Below, one piece after another: positions 47,163 through 57,429 of a DNA stretch of 64,000 nucleotides. The notes beneath the pieces are model-generated. The model was given only the letters and a program-made list of their open reading frames with translations. It ran no database searches and was not told the DNA's origin. Made by a program: the position numbers and the translations under genes. Every line of letters begins with the position of its first letter. Within the stretch, counting starts at the first letter, position 1. Location of the stretch: assembly GCA_036872755.1 (NCBI GenBank), contig JAVHNS010000003.1, forward strand, positions 248,001-312,000, in the 5' to 3' direction. This DNA is from Orbilia blumenaviensis. Taxonomy: Eukaryota > Ascomycota > Orbiliomycetes > Orbiliales > Orbiliaceae.

Positions 47163-48504
47163 TTAAGCACGGAATCGGACAGCACGGTGTCTTCGGTAGT
47201 ATCCTGCCTCATCGTCAGATTCGCCATCATCTCCATCGCCCTTCTCATCCTTCTTCTCTTCGCCACCCTTTCCGCCTGGATTACCGTCTGTCTTATCAGT
47301 CTTCTCTGGCTCTTCTTTTTTGTCGGTTTTGTCAGTCTTATCAGTCTTGTCGGTCTCTTCTGGTTTTGATGCAATTGGCTTTGGTGGTTCGTCCGTCTTC
47401 TCTTCGCCACCCTTCCCGCCTGGGTTACCGTCGGTCTTATCGGTCTTATCAGTCTTTTCTGGCTCCTCTTTTTTGTCGGTCTTATCGGTCTTCTCCGGTT
47501 CTTCCGTCTTTGGCTTTGGCGTTTCCGTCTTCTCATCTGTCTTCTCATCTGTCTTCTTGTCTGGTGTCTCACCCTTGCCGCCTGGGTTGCCGTCAGGCTT
47601 CTCAGGCTCCTCTGTTTTATCTGTCTTATCGGTCTTCTCTGGCTCTCCTGTTTTGTCTGTCTTATCGGTCTTCTCTGGCTCTGTTTTGTCTGTCTTATCG
47701 GTCTTCTCAGGCTCTCCTGTCTTGTCTGTCTTATCGGTCTTCTCAGGCTCTCCTGTTTTATCTGTCTTATCTGTCTTCTCTGGCTCTGTTTTGTCTGTCT
47801 TATCCGTCTTCTCTGGCTCTCCTGTTTTGTCTGTCTTATCCGTCTTCTCTGGTTCTCCTGTCTTGTCGGTCTTATCCGTCTTATCCGGTTCTTCCGTCTT
47901 TGGCTTTGGCGTTTCCGTCTTCTCATCCGTCTTCTTGTCTGGTGTCTCACCCTTACCGCCTGGGTTAGTCTCACCAGTACCCTTATCATCTTTTCCATCT
48001 GATCCGTCTGGCTTCTCTTTACCAGGAGCTGGTTTCTCCAAGTAGCCGGTGGCACTACAGGCTTTGGTGACAGTCTTGGTAACGACACTGGTAACGACAC
48101 TAGCCTTTCCAGGGGCGTTTACGGTGACGGTCCTAGCCGCAGCGGTGGTAGTGACCCAGACCTTGACCGTGGCGGTGGCGGGCTTCTTAGCTATATTTAT
48201 CGCAAAAAAAAAAAAAAAAGTGGGTGTTAGCGCTATCACGAATCCTATCTAGAGATAAAAAGAAGGGAAGGTAATGTATCATACCCCTCCAATGGGCCTC
48301 AGTGGACTTGATCTTAGCGTTGCAAGTATTCACCTTTCCCTGCCAGTGCTTGAGATCCTTGCCGCACTTATTATACTTTCCTTCCAAGTGCTTATACTTT
48401 CCTTGCCAGTGTTTCTGACAGCTATCGGTGCACCCATACTTATTCGTCGCCGAGACGGCGGTAGCGCCGACAAGGGCGGTCCACATAAGAGTCGAGATCT
48501 TCAT
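47163..48504 (-). CDS. Secreted Lys-Thr-Asp repeat protein, 2 exons
   Basis: Exons 48285-48504 and 47163-48190 join in phase 1 to 415 residues. Residues 1-19 are a signal peptide (MKISTLMWTALVGATAVSA). Next comes a small domain (about 20-74) made of repeated HWQGKY / HLEGKY / HWQGKV / HWRG motifs with four cysteines (GCTDSC, NKCGKD, NTCNAK). A Val/Thr-rich linker with one more cysteine (TKACSATGYLEKP) follows. About 290 residues are then built from KTDKTDKTGEPE-type 12-mers, interrupted by GNPGGKGE plus ETPKPKTEEP blocks. The C-terminus is acidic, then basic (DDEAGYYRRHRAVRF). There is no membrane anchor, so it is probably secreted or wall-bound. The family is not recognised. Repeat number is likely to vary between strains. 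Confidence 0.8.
47280..47965 (-). repeat. Coding minisatellite (about 36-bp units)
   Basis: Tandem DNA repeats encoding EPEKTDKTDKTG-type 12-mers within the secreted protein gene. Some units are shorter (the Gly codon is lost), and larger blocks encoding GKGE-TPDKKTDEKTETPKPK-type sequence occur at least twice, near 47480-47600 and 47890-47965. Near-identical codons between units point to recent slippage or unequal exchange. Confidence 0.85.
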
Positions 48505-51500
48505 CTTGAATATATGTGCAGGGAGTGGGGGAAACGAATGTGTGTCTGGTAAAAAACGAGTGTGTAAATCTAAAAAAAAAAAGGAATGTGGGGTATGATC
48601 GTAGAGATCTGTGACTGTAGAGACAGCAAAGGAGAACGGCAGACGCTGATGAGGAGGGAAAAGAGCAAGAGGGAAAGGTGGAATGTCAGGAGGGGGGCTA
48701 TTTATCCTCCCCCTCATGATACTCCAGCCTCACCAGACCTATTTGACATTAATAATAGTATAATACCTGCTACAAATTCAATTGGTTATAGCTTTTCCTA
48801 GGATTCTCCACATACCCTCACAAGGCTTCCCCTCCAGGTACACCATCCGACAGTTGGGTGCACAAATACTAGCTAGCTAGCCGGCAGACGGAAAAGAAGG
48901 ACGGTGTCACTAACCTTAGCTAAGCTATCCGCTCCCTGGCGATCTGTTGGAATCACAAAACCCCTCTCTCGCCCCAAATATTACTTTTTGCGGAAGCCTC
49001 ATCCAGCTTCGAGCTACTAAACGCGATAACTGAAAGTCCTGACAACTGCCAATATGCTTGGAATCCGAAATTCTAGCAAAGTATCCCAGAACTAGACTTG
49101 GGAACTATCCGCAAATTGTGCAAGTTCACAAAAACTTGCCACAAGATCTGCTAAACATCATTCCTTAAAGGAAAGAAAAGCAAAGTTTGGAGTCCATGGC
49201 TATACTGTATTTGGGTCGACCCCCCCAATCGCTTCAACTACACCGTTACACGAAATTGATCATCTGCTCTCTAACATAGAAACTCAGATCAATACAGACC
49301 TTCATCCATACCTCATACATACATACATACATTCATATATTAGCTCTATCTCACGCACAAACCCCGTAAGAAATGTTCTGGGGGGTAGATCGGGCTCGGA
49401 TATCTCGTCTGCTAGCAGCCGCAAGCGAAGTGTTAGCAAGCCAAGAGCCGCTTGGCCGTCCGCCACCTCTCATGGGCCTGCTGAATATAAGAAATTATTT
49501 TTATATGCCCTTATACCCCATAGGCCAATCCAGTTTACAATCTATACATCTGTCGATCTAGAACCCCCCCCTTTCTTTTTTTCTTTTTTTTCTCTTTTCT
49601 TTCTTTCGCTCTTATTTTTCCCTTTTGACAGCACTTGACAGCGATGAGAGTCAAAAACCAAATACGAGTGTTAACATGTTTGGCGTGCCAATAAAGCCAT
49701 CGTGGTATGATTCTCGCCCCGGCGTCCCTATACCAAACCATGGATTTCGATGCGAAAACAACCTCACGCCGAACGCGAACACAGAGAAATGACAATACCT
49801 CCATGATCATTCGACTGAAATGTCAGCTATTTCGCATAACACGATCGTCGCCCATAATTTAAGCTATATGAATAACTATTACTGTCATATAATATCACGC
49901 TTCCCCGCAGTCCACAGATATACTTATGAAATGTATTAATATCTCGCATCGAAACTCCCTTCCCACAATTCGACCCAATTTTAACATCGGTTTTTGGTTC
50001 AAAGAAACCAAAAAATGTTGTGTCTCTACATGCCAACACAAATTTATGCGCTTGAGAAATGTATGCCACCTTGGCAATTGGAGCGGTGGCCATACTGGGT
50101 ATCGAAGGGAGAATATGGCTTTTCTCTCTCTCCCGTGCAGGAGCAAATCCTATAGCACCTTCTAGAACCCCGTGAACCTATTTCAGTTAATGCCGAACAA
50201 ATGTTTCTGTAGAGCTAGAGGTCTAACCATCTTAGGTGACTTTGTAGCTTTAGCTAACCCGGATTTCCTCACCTTGTGAGCACGAGGAATTCGGCCCTGA
50301 AAACGACGTACCAAACCGATTGTCGGAGAACTTGAGTTTTCCGCCATGCAATTTCAAACTAAATCCCATATCCTTTGGTAGGATTTCGATTAACTCGAAT
50401 ATTCGAACAGGAAAAACAAAGACAGCGATAATCACCACGTAGCCGCTTAGCGGGGTCTTAAACAATGGTAGTGGAAGTGGTCTGTTCCAGGAAGAGCGGT
50501 GACGGGTCTTAGAATTGCTTTGGTCCTAGCTAGTAGAATAAAACCTTAAATGTATCCCCAACATTCGTTTTCAGGAACTCAAAAGTTCGGATTAAATAGA
50601 TCTGGAGGAATTAGCGGCATTGCGTTAGCTGCAGTGATATCTTCCCTACTTTAAACCAGACCTCGAGATCCCGATTGCGCCAGCATGCAGCATAGTGGTG
50701 TCAAATTTTATTGTTTTTGTCTCTTAATTCCCTTGGTTTCTTTGAGAAAATTGAGAAGAGTAACCTTTTCTTAAAATGAAGATAGAGAATATAGGTCATA
50801 ATGTATTAGGCTCTAGGCCAGGATATTATCAAACTTGAATGTCAGTGGTCTTTGCAATTTGGCCTTTGTTGGTCTGTGGCGTGCAGCGCACCATAAAACC
50901 TGGCCTTCTTAAAATACCACACACCCTCAGAGCCGCAACTGTGTTGAATCATTCTTCTGGTAGTTAGCACCACACTTGCTTGTGCCGGGATTGTACTTTC
51001 TTCTACCCAGGATCTATTATAAAACGTCAATACGTGTTAGAATTTCATGCACCTTGAAAGCTTCTGGTTAATAGCTCTGAATGGAATATCCCGTGCTCCG
51101 GAGCTTTCCATTATTTTATTGACATAAATTTATGGCTACTCGGTTACACCGTCCACTCCCTCGGCAAACTTCCACCCGTCTTGGTCTTTCCTTGTTCGAA
51201 CCACATCCCGCTTGGGCATATGCATGGCCGCATGGACGAACCGCGATTCCGCACTCCCCACCTCTTAAGCTTAAATTGACAAAATATGTTTTTCTGACCC
51301 TTATTTAGCCCACCACAGAGCATTTTACGTGGGCGAATTTGAACGGTAGGTTTGCGACACAACTTACAGAACAAAAACAAAAAAAAAACAAAAGAAAGAC
51401 AGACATTTCAAGCTGACCAGTACCACCCCGGACTTAAGCACATCTGCAAAGTGTCCCGACACAACCTTCCGCAATGAACTAGTCAATACCCCAAAGAGGG

Positions 51501-52162
51501 CCTCGCTTAAGTAACCTTAAATCCTATGTTTCAAAAACTTTTGTAGATACCCACTTCTCGCATGTTCCACCAGATTTTTAGGGGGTTTAATATATATTTC
51601 GGTATCTTTGACTATTTTGTGATATATTATATCCCCGTGATTTTGGAAAGAAGTATGTGCATGTATGTCGTGATTGATTTTACTTGGAGTGTTTGGACTC
51701 CCTTTTTTTGCGACTTTTACGAATGGGAATCTGAGGGCGAGTTACTACATTTGGGGGTACTACGAGACTAATCTAGGGGTATTTACGGGGGACCTTTTCT
51801 CTTTTTTTAAAATTTCTTTTTTTTTCGCTTTTTTTTTATTTTTTTAATTGAAATCGCTGCTGGTTAGCCGTCTGACAGTCTCTCTTAAGAACGAAGAGAC
51901 AGCCAATGACCTTGCTAAAAATACACTTTTGTGCGTATGAAAGAAGTAATCAGTACAGTGGATACACTGCACGAATAAAGTAGAAAGGAACAGAGGTATG
52001 TGGAAGTTGGTAGCACAATAGAGAGGGTAAAAGGATGAAAAATAAGAGAAAAGAATGAAAAAGCGAAATATTGTATCAAGAATAGAGTGTTGTACGCAGA
52101 ATGGACGCAGAGCGTAATCTTATGAGTATCCTCAAATGAGAGAACATTCAGGATTACTCTGA
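48505..52162. other. Gene-poor region
   Basis: About 3.7 kb between the repeat-protein gene and the acidic-tailed gene. It holds a (CATA)n run (about 49314-49332), a pyrimidine run (49564-49610) and T-rich runs (51800-51845). Short frames have no domains. The 15-mer at 51258-51272 is an exact copy of 8948-8962. No RNA gene was recognised. Confidence 0.4.
49314..49332. repeat. (CATA)n microsatellite
   Basis: Four to five tandem CATA units in gene-poor sequence. Confidence 0.8.
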
Positions 52163-54298
52163 TTAGTCGTCATCTGAGTCAGACTCTTCATCCTCGCTAG
52201 AAGAGCTCGACGAGGTATCACTTTCCTCGTCACTACTCTCATCATCAGTCTCACTCTCGCTCTCGTCCATCTCATCTTCATCAGTCGTTTCCTCTTCTTC
52301 GGTTTCGACGACTTCCATTTCGTCTCCATTATTCTCCATTTCAGGATCAATCTCTTGCAAGACACGTCGATTCTGATATGGTTCTGGAGTCGGGAATCTT
52401 CTCAAAACGGGTGGGGCTTCGGAGTTGGCGAGAGGGCTTCTGTAGCTTGCAGCGTTAAGTCTACGCTTCACCTCAGTAGATCTCCTTGGTCCAAGCGGAT
52501 ATCCCAGATTTCTCAAATCTGTAGTATTGATACCTCCTGGGATCCCCGAGAGAACAGAAGTTATCGGAAAGGGGCTGCTACTGACGAACGGCATGTCTGA
52601 TTCGTAAAGCCGGTTTTGATCTTGGTAGTATTCGAGACCTGGGGATACCTCGCGTTCTTCGTTGCAAGAGGCGCGGGCTGCATCTGGCCAATGACGACGG
52701 GCGCGGGCGTGGCGAGACTGGTATTCGGCGTACTCCGTGGGACTTTGAGCGCTGCGACAATCTGTATCTGCATAAAAAGATATCTGCGTTGGGGAGGTCG
52801 ATTGCGAGGGACTGTTTTTTTCGCCTGGTGGAGGGGTACCTCCGATTCCGAACTGGGTAAGCCGGTTGGTTATACGAGAAGTAGCTGGGGTTTCCGGGTC
52901 GTTCTGAACATTATTGACGGTGGTGACACTGGTCATACGTCCCGCAGAATCCCTACGATTGACTGTCGTAACGGTTACCCTTGGGAGGGCTTTGCAGAAG
53001 ACATCTTGGGCTAACTCCCAGTCAATGTGGTCAAGACGGTTTCGAACATCGCGATCAGTTTGTCCGCCTCCGTCACCAGCGACAAAGCGAGCCCTGGTTC
53101 TGCTCGAAGCATGATCAGGTCGTTCGATAACTCCATTGAGATCGAATTTGACCCAGATACGGCTTTCCATGTCTTCACGTTCTGAGACAGGGCGAATGCT
53201 GTTCCGGGCAGTGGCTTCGGCCAGGGTTTCATTGAAAAGTTGTTGGAATCGCTGGAGGAGGTCTGTGGACTGTTCATATAGCGAGTTTCGCTCAATGAAT
53301 TTGCGGAACCTTCTCACTTCTTGGGAAATGATATAATTCTGCGGTAATATATGACATTAGCACAAATATTCGGATGACTGTCCCCCCAGCTAAGCTATGC
53401 ACCTACGAAGGTGTATACTTCAGAATTCAACCTCGAAGGAAAATCAGAAATGTTAAATAAAGAAATAAAAGAGAAAAGAATGTGATATACTCACGATAAC
53501 GCTATGCCCTTCAGGGCTTCGTGGGAAAACATTATGACCTTTTAAAAAAGTAGACGTATTTTTAGATCTTGCGAGCGGCGCGTTCCTCGGAATTGTGATC
53601 TCGTTGGAAAGCGGATCTGGCAAAGAAGCACCATGCCTCTCGCACCAATTTCTGACAGCCTGCTGGAGCGATTGATTCAGGGAGGCGAAGGAAGTAGGTT
53701 GTCGCGCGAGCCCCTCATCCTCAAGAAGAGCAGGTTCTGAAATGTTTACAATGCTGAAAACTACGGTCTCTGGGACCGCAACATTGGCAAATTGACGCTC
53801 TAGAGCGACTAGTTCCAAACGGGTGCGAACAGCAAAATATCCAGGGCGAGAAGGACCTTCGACCTGAGAAGTGAATAGAGTAATACGTCCCAATTCGATA
53901 GGGCCAGGGATGACCCCGCGAGTGACTGGAGGGGCGTTTCGAAGGCTCGCAAGTGGAACCAGGACACGAACGATGACAGCATCAATACCTGTGAAGAATT
54001 CGACCCGGATTACTGCTCCAGCAGTCAAAAGGTTTCCGGCAAAGGATTCAAGAGATCCCTAGTCCCTCAAAGCCCTGTCGAAAACGCTAATGTTCTTCGC
54101 AGTGACTGCCTCGGCAGTTTTAAAGGGATGTACATCCACTGTAGCAGAACGTGCAGCGGAGGGGGTTAAAGCCGGGGCGCTACATCTTCTGCGGCCTGGG
54201 GTAGCAGGATTGCTTCTACCAAGTGGAGTTGACGGGTACTGCGCCTGGGGACGAGCTGAATCAGAACGGTGGGGGGTGTTTGTGGAACTTTCAGCCAT
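52163..54298 (-). CDS. Unknown protein with acidic C-terminal tail; in-frame TAG at codon 80
   Basis: The frame runs from ATG 54298 through an in-frame TAG (54059-54061) into an open region to 53495. A GTGAGT donor and a 156-nt intron lead in phase to 52163-53338. The stop may be removed by a 75-nt intron (54059-54133, GTACAT to CTAG) that uses the TAG as its acceptor, giving 634 residues. If not, the gene is broken or read through. The N-terminus is Ser/Pro-rich. The middle is beta-rich (AVIRVEFFTGIDAVIVRVLV; ELGRITLFTSQVEG). The second exon starts helical (RRFRKFIERNSLYEQ), is then disordered, and ends in about 60 mostly acidic or serine residues (TDEDEMDESESETDDESSDE). Acidic tails are common in nuclear chromatin and nucleolar proteins, but I do not recognise the family. 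Confidence 0.6.
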
Positions 54299-54723
54299 GA
54301 TGACGATTAATCAGGACGTTGGTGATAGGACGAGCCTAACAGAGCTTACCACGTTAGCCCTCCTGATTTCATGCAAAAGAGACCCCCCAAAAGCTTTCCA
54401 AAGCCGCTGCCTTCGTAAAAAAAATCGGGAAGACGCCCTACTCACCGACTGTCGTAAGACTGTGTATTGATAACTCCGTGAAGTTTCGGTAGTTGCGAAC
54501 AATTGGATACTATGACTTCGGTAGGTGTCGATATTATTAGTAGTGGTGATGGTGACGATGGCGATCGACGCGATAGTGGTGATGATGAGGATGGTGGTGA
54601 AAGAAGGAAAGCAGACTAACAATAAGCAACTTCCTTCCCCGAATTTATACCAGGGAACGGCCTCCAGCCGAGCTGGGACTCTTTCGCGAACGCTAGGGCT
54701 CCACATTTTCGTGTCTTCGGTTT

Positions 54724-54754
54724 GGGTAGGGTAGGGTAGGGTAGGGTAGGGTTT
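54724..54754. promoter_or_regulatory. (GGGTA)5 GGGTTT telobox-like array
   Basis: Five perfect GGGTA pentamers followed by GGGTTT, about 425 bp upstream of the minus-strand gene start at 54298. Telomere-like TAGGGTT words (teloboxes) in fungal promoters bind Myb-type factors related to Tbf1. An interstitial simple repeat without function is the alternative. Confidence 0.5.
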
Positions 54755-54978
54755 CGACGCGATTAGCCCTATTCTGCGTAGTTCCATTGTCCGTGTACGT
54801 TGTGGCCGACGTCTGTGTGAGGTACGTTAGTGACGTCGCCAGCTGGAACGCATATGGACGACGGCGACGTGACGCACACATAGCAACAGCGTAAACGTGC
54901 AACAACAAACAATGGTCCGGTGGGGATGATATTGCTAATAGTCCTATTGTCTTTTTATTAGCATATGTGCATTCATAC

Positions 54979-55451
54979 CTGTTGTGGTAGTCTCGGTCCC
55001 AGCTGTTGTGGTACTTACATAAGAAAACTTTTTGAAAGACTAGGGAGCAAATGGGGCTGACATGGTCTTATTGCAATTAGATCCAATCAGTTGCTGTTCG
55101 CACAAAATTGATGTTCTCATCCCGGAATGAGTACTTTTATTACGACCTAGTCTCGTAGTATATTACGACCACAATGCTAATAAATCCAACTGCAGTAGTT
55201 CATTATCAACGCTGCTATCCGTAACACTCTACTACACCACACCGCAATATGCCATAGAAGTTGACTACATAGCTATCAGGCGTGTGCATGTGACACCCCA
55301 AATGACCTATCATGAAGTCTTCAAGCTTTCTTCCACTAACAACGTACTAGAAGCCATTAACTAATAACGAAGTACTATATTTCAAAAGCTTGCGGTATAT
55401 CTATGTGTACTAATATATAGTCAATACCTGGGACCGAGACTAGTCAATACC
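54979..55451. repeat. Inverted-repeat structure, MITE-like
   Basis: The 14-mer AGTCTCGGTCCCAG at 54989-55002 recurs as its exact reverse complement at 55428-55441, about 425 bp away. Each arm is embedded in its own short direct repeat: CTGTTGTGGTA at 54979 and 55003 on the left, TAGTCAATACC at 55418 and 55441 on the right. There is no coding capacity between the arms. This suggests a small non-autonomous element or nested insertions. No single target-site duplication flanks the whole. Confidence 0.45.
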
Positions 55452-55866
55452 CAGGCGGCCTACCTACTGGTAGCCAAAAGCTTGATATACCTGTAAATAC
55501 CCCAAACCCAGGAACATAGCAGATGTGTGTTGCCTTCGCAGAATGCAACAGTTGTTTGGCCTAAAGCGGAAGCACAGCTGCCAAGCCCTCCAATGTGCGA
55601 CATGTAGGTACAATGAGTCTTCGACTGCCTCTCAATCGTATTTTTCTTTACAGCAAAAAAAAAAAACCAAAAAAAAACCATGTTAAGCGTTATAAAATGA
55701 AGATCACCAGATGTTTTAAATTCAAAACAGCGCGAGCTCAAAGGTTGCTACTTAGCAGCATTAAACTTCGTCGAGAGACCGGTTGGACCCGCGATCAAGA
55801 ACCATTATTAAAGAATAAATATTCTAAAAGTTCTACACTAGCTATAGCATCTCTATAGTTTCTATA

Positions 55867-56754
55867 TTAGACGCATAGTCGCTTCTTTTTTTCAAAGATC
55901 CTCTCAGCCCTTTCCATATACACGTTAGCCAACCAGTCCGGCTCCTCTAAACCAACAAGTCGTCGTCGCTCATCCCGCTTCTTCTTCCTAACAAGGTGAA
56001 TAGAAAGAGGACAATGTTTTGGCAGAGGTACTGGAGCACGTGCTACCTCCTTAAGCTTTTTAACCAGCTCTTTCCGAGAAGTCGATAAACTCCCTTCATT
56101 TTGTTCAGAACCTGATAAAACCCCATCTTTCACAGAAGAGACCGCCAGAAGCAGAAGCAGTCGCAGTGTAAAGTTCGCGTCATTCCCCGCGCAGTGTAGG
56201 TTGTAAAACGGACACTTGAAGTGTGTTAACAAACGATGAAGTGAATATTTCTGGCCTTTGTCGTTATTTATCAAAGGAAGTATCTGGCTGGCGATTTCTT
56301 GCGTATCCAGGGTTTCGTATCTTTTATATCGGGGGTCTATATGGATCAAGGCCCGTAAATCTGCGTTTATATCGTGTCCGATGAGGACTATATTGCGAGA
56401 ACCCGGGATTATATATTTTATTTTCTTTGCAAGGGTAGGTTCATCTTCTGCCTTACTAGACTTTCCGAAGAGAAAGCGTCGCGATACTTTGTTGTGGTAT
56501 TTTGAAGTCCCAGTCACAAAATTATATGTCGAAATGGTTGACGCTGATGAAGTAGCATCAGCGAGGAGATCTTTAGTGTCGAGAATGGCGAATCCGATTT
56601 GAGAATTAACGGTTTCGAGGGAGTCGGATTTGATTATCTGAAGAGGATTCTCTGAGTCCAGGGCGACAAGGACCACATTTTGCATTGTATCCGGGTCGCT
56701 AGAGCGCCTTTTGACAAGCCCTAGAATTGTCTGTAAAGTTCGAAGACTCTCCAT
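55867..56754 (-). CDS. Gfd2/YDR514C-type DEDDh exonuclease-fold protein
   Basis: A 295-residue single-exon protein with an RNase H-like fold. The DEDDh exonuclease residues are all present: Asp33 and Glu35 in VALDSEN (Exo I), Asp132 in GHDINADLRAL (Exo II), and His187 with Asp192 in LHCAGNDANFT (Exo III). In fungi this domain is found in Gfd2 and YDR514C and in relatives linked to mRNA export or small-RNA biology. Substrate and polarity are not known for this copy. The N-terminal 24 residues are helical, and the C-terminus is Lys/Arg-rich (KKKRDERRR; FEKKKRLCV), which fits nucleic-acid binding or nuclear import. ATG 56754 is the first in frame. It is the last gene before the AT-rich block. 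Confidence 0.8.
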   Translation of the reverse strand: MESLRTLQTILGLVKRRSSDPDTMQNVVLVALDSENPLQIIKSDSLETVNSQIGFAILDTKDLLADATSSASTISTYNFVTGTSKYHNKVSRRFLFGKSSKAEDEPTLAKKIKYIIPGSRNIVLIGHDINADLRALIHIDPRYKRYETLDTQEIASQILPLINNDKGQKYSLHRLLTHFKCPFYNLHCAGNDANFTLRLLLLLAVSSVKDGVLSGSEQNEGSLSTSRKELVKKLKEVARAPVPLPKHCPLSIHLVRKKKRDERRRLVGLEEPDWLANVYMERAERIFEKKKRLCV

Positions 56755-57429
56755 GTCAAGCTACTTATAACAATATTTTATCTTGAGTCTTGTGCGCTTT
56801 AAGTGGTGGTGTGTGCTGGCTTGCCGGGTTACTAACTATTAACCTCCATCGGTGGTCTTGCCCCCCTTGGCCAAACGAGGTCCTACTTTCACCATGGTGT
56901 AAAATTATAGATCCCTAGATTATTTTAGAAATCAATTTCTTTCTTAGTTACAACGTGCGAGCGTGTATTATCGCCGCTTCAGCTGCTGTTGTATAAAACG
57001 TGGTCGTGGCATATGGCACCACATGCGACGAATATCAGTTGCTTTTTTCGGTAATACAAGTGCCTGGGTAATAGGTATATTTATGACCTCAGTACCAATG
57101 CACTAGTTATAAGTTACCTACGTGATTGAGTATATAGATGCAATCCGCTTCCAGGGTCGTTTTCTAAGGTTTGATAATGCATATAATATATAATGACCCA
57201 TTCCTATAAGTCAGATAAATTAAACAGCATGCTCGGAACCGCTTATTTCCAGCAATGCGCTATGTAGTCGTTAAATACCTGCTTAAGTAGGTATCTGTAG
57301 AACATAAGTAGGTGTACCTGCAGCTGGTGGTACTCAACCAGGTAGGTACCGTAGGGGGGTTGGGTAGTTTTTTGAGGCGTTTTAGTAAAAGTCTTATAAC
57401 ACTCTTAAAGCACCCGAAAATGCTAAGGT
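56755..57429. other. Transition zone to the AT-rich block
   Basis: Sequence of normal composition upstream of the exonuclease-fold gene, with no gene recognised. Composition falls abruptly to near pure A/T at about 57400-57430, right after a G-rich patch (GTAGGGGGGTTGGG near 57350). Confidence 0.6.

Larger units (their letters stand above)
54299..55866. other. Intergenic region with telobox run and inverted-repeat structure
   Basis: 5' flank of the preceding minus-strand gene, including a (GGGTA)5 run. A structure with inverted 14-bp arms spans 54979-55451. The rest to 55866 holds an A-rich run (55654-55676) and chance frames. No gene was recognised. Confidence 0.5.

Noticed and set aside
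47280..47965. Regular repeats resembling a CRISPR array
   Set aside because: The repeats are contiguous, coding and have no unique spacers; the genome is eukaryotic.
47075..48045. Long plus-strand frames made of Ser/Leu/Val repeats
   Set aside because: They are antisense shadows of the KTD-repeat gene. The minus strand has the signal peptide, proper splice sites and stop.
50842..51380. Short minus-strand frames between 50.8 and 51.4 kb
   Set aside because: No start, domain or splice support.
53453..54028. Separate 191-codon gene on the minus strand
   Set aside because: Its only start is a TTG. It is continuous in frame with the ATG-started segment upstream and spliced to the acidic exon downstream, so it is treated as part of one gene.
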